Shown here: piece by piece, positions 59,216 to 64,000 of the stretch
Layout of the letters: every line of letters starts with the position of its first letter
Position numbering within the stretch: the stretch's first letter is position 1
From: an uncultured Eubacterium sp.
GTDB taxonomy: Bacteria > Bacillota_A > Clostridia > Lachnospirales > Lachnospiraceae
Length of the DNA: 64,000 bases
Direction of reading: 5' to 3'
Assembly: GCA_910589045.1 (NCBI GenBank)
Contig: CAJUSH010000009.1
Span: 1 to 64,000 of the forward strand
Notes under the pieces: model-generated
The model's database searches: none
What the model was told of the DNA's origin: nothing
The model's input: only the letters and a program-made list of their open reading frames with translations
Position numbers and translations under genes: made by a program

Positions 59216-60937
59216 TTACTTTAAGATCATCTCGCTCATCGGGTTTCCGCTCTTTACCATAGGCAGCACCAGCTCGTCCGTGGCGATGAGAAACTCAATG
59301 ATCGTGGGCGCATCCGTGTATTCCTTCGCCTGTGCAAGCGCAGGCGCGATCTCCTCCTGCTTTGTCACGCGGATGCCGTGCGCGCCGTAGCTCTCCGCGA
59401 GCTTTACAAAGTCCGGCGCATAGGGCGGGCAGTCCTGATTGGGCCCCTTGCATTCCGCAGGGCAGCTTTTTCTTCTGCGCAGGCATGTAGCGGCATAGCG
59501 CTTGCCGTAAAAGAGCTGCTGCATCTGGCGCACCATGCCGAGATAATAGTTATTCAGGACACAGACCGTAACCGGAACCTCCTGGGCAACCGCCGTCGCA
59601 AGCTCCTGAATATTCATCTGCATGCCCCCGTCACCCGAGATGCACACCACATCCTTTTCAGGCGCTCCGATCTTTGCGCCGATGGCAGCCGGAAATCCGA
59701 AGCCCATCGTCCCAAGGCCGCCGGAGGTGATAAACTGCTTTTCCGGGCCGAAATCCAGATACTGGGATGCCCACATCTGATGCTGTCCCACATCCGTCAC
59801 CAAAATCCCGCTCTCAAAGGCGCGGCTGATCTCCTCCATGATCATCTGCGGGGAGAGACCCCGGTCCATGCGCATAGCCAGCGGGTTCTCCTTCTCCCAG
59901 GCAGCGAGCGTATCACGCCACGCCCGCGTCGTGCGGGGCTTCGCCCACTCCAGCAGCGTCTCCAGTGCCAGCCGGGCGTCGGAAACTACCGGGACATCCA
60001 CGACGACGTTGCGCGAGATTGACGCGGTTGCAATATCAATGTGCACGATCCTCGCATTGGGCGCAAACTCCTCCAGGTCGCCGGTGATCCGGTCGTTAAA
60101 GCGCGTCCCGATGGAAAAGAGCACGTCGCATTCGCTGACCGCCTTGTTCGCCGCATACCTGCCGTGCATCCCGCAGTTTCCGACATACAGGGGATGCCCC
60201 ACCGGCATCACACCCTTCCCCATAACCGTCGTCACGACGGGAACGTGGGTCTTTTCCGCAAAGCGGCACAGCAGCTCCTCCGCACCTGCGATGCGGACGC
60301 CGCCGCCCGCAAGAATAAGGGGATTTTTCGCCGCGTGCAGCAGCTTATACGCCTTCTTCAGCTGGCCCACATGGACGGAAGTGTTTGGCTTATAGCCCCG
60401 GATCGACACCTTTGCGGGATAATCCGCGTCGCCGGATGCATTCTGGATATCCTTCGGCAGATCAATGAGCACAGGGCCGGGCTTTCCGGTCTGCGCGATA
60501 TAAAACGCCATTTTCAGTATTTTCCCCAGCTCCGCCCGGTCGCGCACCGTCACGCCGTACTTTGTGATGCTGCGGGTCATGCCGACGATATCCACCTCCT
60601 GAAACGCGTCGTTTCCGATGAGGGAAAGGGGCACCTGCCCGCTGATAACCACAAGGGGAATGCTGTCATAGTGGGCATCAGCCAGTCCCGTCACGATGTT
60701 TGTAGCGCCGGGACCGCTTGTCACGATACACACGCCCACCTTTCCGGTTGCCCGCGCGTAGCCCTCCGCCTCGTGGATAAGTGCCTGCTCGTGCCGCGGC
60801 AGCACGAGCTGAATGTCCTGTGCCCTGTAAAGCTCATCAAAAATATCCGTGACCATACCTCCGGGATACCCGAAAATCGTGTCAACGCCCTCCTCGCGCA
60901 TCGCCTTTACAAACAGCTTTTTTCCAGTAATATCCAT
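59216..60937 (-). CDS. ilvB: Acetolactate synthase large subunit
   Basis: 573 residues from ATG 60937 with GGAG nine bases upstream; an ATG three codons earlier is less well spaced. A ThDP-dependent enzyme that condenses pyruvate (or pyruvate and 2-oxobutyrate) for branched-chain amino acids. The N-terminal FGYPGGMVTDIFDELY and RHEQALIHEAEGYARATGKVGVC hold the catalytic Glu. The C-terminal ThDP motif is GDGGMQMNIQELATAVAQEVPVTVCVLNN. After GMVRQMQQLFYGKRYAAT there is an insertion with four Cys (C-x6-C-x3-C-x6-C) before the conserved PDFVKLAESYG. The gene is 18 bases after folA. Confidence 0.96.
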   Translation of the reverse strand: MDITGKKLFVKAMREEGVDTIFGYPGGMVTDIFDELYRAQDIQLVLPRHEQALIHEAEGYARATGKVGVCIVTSGPGATNIVTGLADAHYDSIPLVVISGQVPLSLIGNDAFQEVDIVGMTRSITKYGVTVRDRAELGKILKMAFYIAQTGKPGPVLIDLPKDIQNASGDADYPAKVSIRGYKPNTSVHVGQLKKAYKLLHAAKNPLILAGGGVRIAGAEELLCRFAEKTHVPVVTTVMGKGVMPVGHPLYVGNCGMHGRYAANKAVSECDVLFSIGTRFNDRITGDLEEFAPNARIVHIDIATASISRNVVVDVPVVSDARLALETLLEWAKPRTTRAWRDTLAAWEKENPLAMRMDRGLSPQMIMEEISRAFESGILVTDVGQHQMWASQYLDFGPEKQFITSGGLGTMGFGFPAAIGAKIGAPEKDVVCISGDGGMQMNIQELATAVAQEVPVTVCVLNNYYLGMVRQMQQLFYGKRYAATCLRRRKSCPAECKGPNQDCPPYAPDFVKLAESYGAHGIRVTKQEEIAPALAQAKEYTDAPTIIEFLIATDELVLPMVKSGNPMSEMILK

Positions 60938-60955
60938 ACGTATCATCTCCTGTTA

Positions 60956-61456
60956 TTACGATTGTTTTTCCTTTTTCTCATACTTCAAAAAATGATAGAT
61001 CAGATCAAAATAAGTCTGCTCCTCGCTGCGCTCCGTAAGCTCCCACTCCGGCAGCTCGTCCAGGTTGGGAAAAAACGTATCCGCAGAGTAGGTGTAGTCG
61101 TCCTTTGTGATATATGCCACGTCGCACGCGTCCAGAAGCTGGCGGTATACGCTCTCGCCGCCGATAACGTAAATATCCTCCGAGGGATACTTTTTCAGCT
61201 CCGCCCACAGCTCTTCCATCGAAAAAACCGTAAGGGCATCGCGCACACGACAGCTCTTATCCCTGGTCAGCACGATGTTCGTGCGGTTTTTTAAGGGCTG
61301 CCCGTTCGGCAGGGCCTCAAGCGTCTTTCGCCCCATGACAACGACCTTCCCGGTCGTCGTCTCCCGAAAAAACTGCAGGTCCGCCGGTATGCGCACCAGC
61401 AGCCGCCCGTCCTTCCCGATCGCCCAGCGGCTGTCAACATTCGCAATCAGATTCAT
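60956..61456 (-). CDS. folA: Dihydrofolate reductase
   Basis: 166 residues. The fold is clear: MNLIANVDSRWAIGKDGRLLVRIPADLQFFRETTTGKVVVMGRKTLEALPNGQPLKNRTNIVLTRD, with the acidic active-site residue in the IPADLQFF segment, and IYVIGGESVYRQLL. It reduces dihydrofolate with NADPH. It is placed between thyX and ilvB (gaps of 15 and 18 bases). A DHFR beside ThyX is unusual, because ThyX does not produce dihydrofolate and many ThyX organisms lack FolA. Confidence 0.95.
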   Translation of the reverse strand: MNLIANVDSRWAIGKDGRLLVRIPADLQFFRETTTGKVVVMGRKTLEALPNGQPLKNRTNIVLTRDKSCRVRDALTVFSMEELWAELKKYPSEDIYVIGGESVYRQLLDACDVAYITKDDYTYSADTFFPNLDELPEWELTERSEEQTYFDLIYHFLKYEKKEKQS

Positions 61457-61471
61457 ATCCCTCTCTCCGTT

Positions 61472-62821
61472 CTACATGTGCAAAAAAAAGTTTAAAACCT
61501 CGTCCTTTTTACCGCACGACATGCTTCCCTCCGGACACTGCCCGTTTACAAAGCAGCCCGGCCCGAAGCAGCTGAACAGCTCCGGAAACGAGCCGCGCAG
61601 GCTTTTCAGCATATCAACAGCTATTTTTCGGATCTCCCACTGCGCGCGGTTGCAGGTACGAAGCCTCATAAAATGATCCAGCTCCCGGGCATTTTGCGTC
61701 GTCATCAGATCCATGACATTTCCGCTCACCGCAAAATAATAGCCGAAGCGCCCAAGCGTTTTGTCCTTACAGAGACGCTTTACCCTCTCATGGGAGCACT
61801 CCAGGGCATGCTTGTAAAGGGAGCAGGAAGCCCCGTCACGCCGGATCGTATCCGGAAGCACATATTTCCCGTGTGTCAGCTCCCGTATGGAGGGAACGAG
61901 CACCGACTGCATCCGGTGGCGTACCATGTGCGTGATTCCCGACAGGGTAATATCGGAAATCACAAACGAATATGAAAGCTGCTCCAGCTCCCTCGGGCGC
62001 CCGGTCCGCAGCATCGAACAAAACGGAGGCACCTGGTCCTCGCCCGGATGATAGATGCGGTACGCCGCACGCAAAATTTCGGCGGGCTCTGCCGGCCCGG
62101 CAAGCAGCCTTACGCTTCCCAGCTGCTGCGGTTCCATAAACAATGCCTGATCGCACACGAAAACCCCGGGCGCACACGTCCCGGGCCCGTCCCCGGCCGG
62201 GACCGCTTCGATCTCATCGCAGATACCGGGGAACACCTCCCGGACCTGCGCAGCCATAAGGGCAGCCAGCTCCTGCAATTCCGGGATGTCCCTCCCGCGC
62301 CCGTATTTTATATCGCGGAGGATATGAACCAGCTCGCGGGCATTCAGCGTGCAGTAAAAATTGCTGTGGAAGGAATAGGGCAGCAAAAACCGGGCATCCT
62401 CCTTTGGAATGCCGTTTTCCAGCAATGCCCCGTATGCCGCAAAAAGCGCATCCATATATTCGCAGTACGCCTCCTTGTCACCGCCCTCCAGGTCGGGCGG
62501 CACATAGTAGCCCTGCCCGCCAAAATCTACATAACGCCTGGATTTCACCGTAAAGGACGCCAGCCTGCTTTCAATAAAATACTGTTCCGCAAAAGCAGAA
62601 ACATTCTGAAACGCAAACGTAAAGGCGGCATGCTCTATGATCGTTTTATGCCCGGATCGCAATACCCGTCGGATCAATTCCTGATTTTTTTCATTGCCCT
62701 TCGACTTCTCAAAAATCTCGGCCGCACTGCCCTTCGTGGTAGATATTCTTGCCGCGCTGGCGCAAAGCTCCGTATTGCGCTCATGATAGCCGATCAGCAA
62801 AACCTTCGATTCCTGTCCCAT
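61472..62821 (-). CDS. thyX: Tandem-domain FAD-dependent thymidylate synthase
   Basis: 449 residues, about twice the usual ThyX length. Two ThyX-like halves: residues about 5-205 (SGHKTIIEHAAFTFAFQNVSAFAEQY, IESRLAS, KSRRYV) and about 235-415 (LEQLSYSFVISDITLSGITHMVRHRMQSV, NARELDHFMRLRTCNRAQWEIRKIA). The RHR-x2-S signature is intact only in the second half (R301-S306), while the QSxRYV-like segment is kept only in the first (S94-V98), so each half supplies part of the active site. The C-terminus adds a four-Cys segment (C418, C423, C429, C436). It converts dUMP to dTMP using methylene-tetrahydrofolate and FAD. It follows purD by six bases. Confidence 0.93.
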   Translation of the reverse strand: MGQESKVLLIGYHERNTELCASAARISTTKGSAAEIFEKSKGNEKNQELIRRVLRSGHKTIIEHAAFTFAFQNVSAFAEQYFIESRLASFTVKSRRYVDFGGQGYYVPPDLEGGDKEAYCEYMDALFAAYGALLENGIPKEDARFLLPYSFHSNFYCTLNARELVHILRDIKYGRGRDIPELQELAALMAAQVREVFPGICDEIEAVPAGDGPGTCAPGVFVCDQALFMEPQQLGSVRLLAGPAEPAEILRAAYRIYHPGEDQVPPFCSMLRTGRPRELEQLSYSFVISDITLSGITHMVRHRMQSVLVPSIRELTHGKYVLPDTIRRDGASCSLYKHALECSHERVKRLCKDKTLGRFGYYFAVSGNVMDLMTTQNARELDHFMRLRTCNRAQWEIRKIAVDMLKSLRGSFPELFSCFGPGCFVNGQCPEGSMSCGKKDEVLNFFLHM

Positions 62822-62827
62822 AAACCC

Positions 62828-64000
62828 TTACGCCTCGTCAATTGCCTTTCCGATGTCATGCCTCATATACTTGTTGTCAAAGGCGATCCACTCTGCGGCG
62901 GCATACGCGTTCCCCCGCGCCTCCTTCAAATCAGTCCCGGTCGCCGTAATGCCAAGCACACGCCCGCCGTTCGTGACGATCTCGCCCTTCTCGTTAAAGG
63001 CAGTTCCCGCATGGAAGCAGAACCGGTCGTCCCTGCCCTCAAATTTCTCAAAGCCGGTGATGGGGAAGCCCTTCCCGTAGCTCACCGGATAGCCGTCGGA
63101 AGCCAGCACCACACAGACCGCCGCGTTATCCGCAAACTGCAGGTCAACACCGTCGAGCCTGCCGTCGATACACGCCTCCATCACGTCGATCATATCGTTT
63201 TTCATGCGGGGCAGCACTACCTGCGCCTCCGGATCCCCAAAGCGCGCATTGTACTCAAGCACCTTCGGCCCTTCCTCCGTGAGCATCAGGCCGAAAAAGA
63301 TAATGCCGACAAAGGGTCTGCCCTCCGCCGCCATCGCATCCACTGTCGCCTGATAGATGTGCTCTTTACAGAACGCGTCCACCTCTTTTGTGTAGAAGGG
63401 ACTCGGTGAAAAGGTTCCCATGCCCCCGGTGTTCAGGCCCTGGTCGCCGTCCATCGCGCGCTTGTGATCCTGTGCGGAGGACATGATTCGAATTGATTTT
63501 CCGTCCACAAAGGAGAGCACCGACACCTCCCGCCCGGTCATGAACTCCTCCACAACCATGCGGTTTCCGGCGGTTCCGAACTTCTTGTCCTGCATGATCT
63601 CCTTCACGCCCGCCTTTGCCTCCTCCAGCGTCTGACAGATCAAAACGCCCTTTCCAAGCGCCAGCCCGTCCGCCTTTAAGACGATGGGAAGCTTTGCCGT
63701 CTCCACATACGCGAGCGCGGCGTCCGCGTCGTCGAAGGTCTCGTACGCTGCCGTGGGAATGCCGTACTTTTTCATCAGCTCCTTGGAAAATGCCTTGGAG
63801 CCCTCCAGCACCGCCGCATTTTTCCGGGGTCCGAACACCCGCAGCCCCCGCGCCTCAAACACGTCCACGATACCGCCCACCAGGGGATCGTCCATGCCGA
63901 TGATGGTGAGGTCGATCTGCTTTTCCCCGGCAAAATCCGCCAGCTTTTCAAATTCCATAGCGCCGATATCCACACACTCGGCCTGCGCCGCAATACCCGC
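62828..64000 (-). CDS. purD: Phosphoribosylamine-glycine ligase, 5' end beyond the window
   Basis: 390 residues are in the window; the reading frame stays open to base 64000, and the first residues visible are AGIAAQAECVDIGAM, so only about 30-35 N-terminal residues (the GGGGREHA region) are missing. ATP-grasp enzyme of purine synthesis: GPRKNAAVLEGSKAFSK, PIVLKADGLALGKGV, VVEEFMTGREVSVLSFVDG, LNTGGMGTFSPSPFYT and EYNARFGDPEAQVVLPRMK. It joins glycine to phosphoribosylamine. It is the first visible gene of a close-packed operon with thyX, folA, ilvB and ilvN. Confidence 0.96.
   Translation of the reverse strand, partial: AGIAAQAECVDIGAMEFEKLADFAGEKQIDLTIIGMDDPLVGGIVDVFEARGLRVFGPRKNAAVLEGSKAFSKELMKKYGIPTAAYETFDDADAALAYVETAKLPIVLKADGLALGKGVLICQTLEEAKAGVKEIMQDKKFGTAGNRMVVEEFMTGREVSVLSFVDGKSIRIMSSAQDHKRAMDGDQGLNTGGMGTFSPSPFYTKEVDAFCKEHIYQATVDAMAAEGRPFVGIIFFGLMLTEEGPKVLEYNARFGDPEAQVVLPRMKNDMIDVMEACIDGRLDGVDLQFADNAAVCVVLASDGYPVSYGKGFPITGFEKFEGRDDRFCFHAGTAFNEKGEIVTNGGRVLGITATGTDLKEARGNAYAAAEWIAFDNKYMRHDIGKAIDEA

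Noticed and set aside
60938..60955. T-box or leader-peptide attenuator for ilvBN
   Set aside because: Only 18 bases separate folA and ilvB, leaving no room for one.
60041..61294. A 417-codon plus-strand frame
   Set aside because: It is antisense to ilvB and folA, with no initiation signal or family match.
62048..63409. A 453-codon plus-strand frame
   Set aside because: It is antisense to thyX and purD, both unmistakable enzymes; GC-rich third positions leave long open frames on the other strand.
1..64000. CRISPR array, tRNA, rRNA or intact insertion sequence
   Set aside because: No regularly spaced repeats, no tRNA- or rRNA-like sequence and no transposase gene were seen on either strand.

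Overview
The window reads as chromosomal DNA of a spore-forming, anaerobic Clostridia member, most likely Lachnospiraceae. The evidence is GC-rich coding sequence with strong AGGAGG-type ribosome binding sites, a perfect CIRCE element, Gram-positive LexA boxes, BlaI/M56 pairs, DUF1002, DUF4832 and DUF2194 proteins, KtrAB, and a tandem ThyX. The only clear foreign DNA is at the extreme left (1-915): a decayed MobV-type relaxase fragment and an AT-rich orphan gene. The right edge cuts through purD.

Layout. 1.4-3.8 kb: radical-SAM/DUF4130 DNA-repair pair behind two LexA-like boxes. 3.86-6.2 kb: htpG (Hsp90) behind a perfect CIRCE operator. 6.3-7.3 kb: HAD phosphatase and an MGMT-like protein. 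7.35-10.9 kb: a peptide-modification and export locus (SipW-like S24/S26 peptidase, PqqD-HPr-kinase fusion, ABC exporter). 10.9-20 kb: envelope polysaccharide genes (phosphohexomutase, two glycosyltransferases, UDP-glucose dehydrogenase, UDP-glucuronate epimerase, a further glycosyltransferase-like gene, a flippase). 20.1-22.6 kb: a leader-bearing Cys-rich protein, an SCP2-like protein and a PF14907-type nucleotidyltransferase. 22.8-39.4 kb: a Pel-type exopolysaccharide operon of about 15 kb on the minus strand, opening with a stand-alone PqqD protein and an epimerase-like/PelD fusion and closing with a DUF4832/DUF4874 protein whose paralogue faces it tail to tail. 39.7-40.8 kb: ECF sigma and anti-sigma. 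41-43 kb: KtrAB potassium uptake. 43-44.4 kb: MATE exporter. 44.6-51.7 kb: two BlaI/M56 sensor-protease pairs with different operators, separated by a DUF1848 and a YcxB-like gene. 51.9-58.6 kb: DUF1002 protein, lipase-like hydrolase, recJ, peptidoglycan-binding protein, CheY-like regulator, flavin reductase. 58.7-64 kb: tight operon purD-thyX-folA-ilvB-ilvN.

The best candidate for something little described is a dispersed RiPP-like system. It comprises a kinase fused to a PqqD peptide-recognition domain, a Ser/His signal-peptidase-like protein, an ABC exporter, a nucleotidyltransferase of the kind seen in lasso-peptide loci, a second free PqqD at the head of the pel operon, and a 223-residue protein with a YxxP leader-like N-terminus, an acidic linker and a five-Cys C-terminus. 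The second is the Pel operon, whose c-di-GMP receptor keeps the RxxD inhibitory site but carries a fused, apparently catalytically dead SDR domain. A family of short inverted repeats with GTTAC/GTAAC ends is scattered through the intergenic regions; one copy lies exactly between a Shine-Dalgarno sequence and its start codon.
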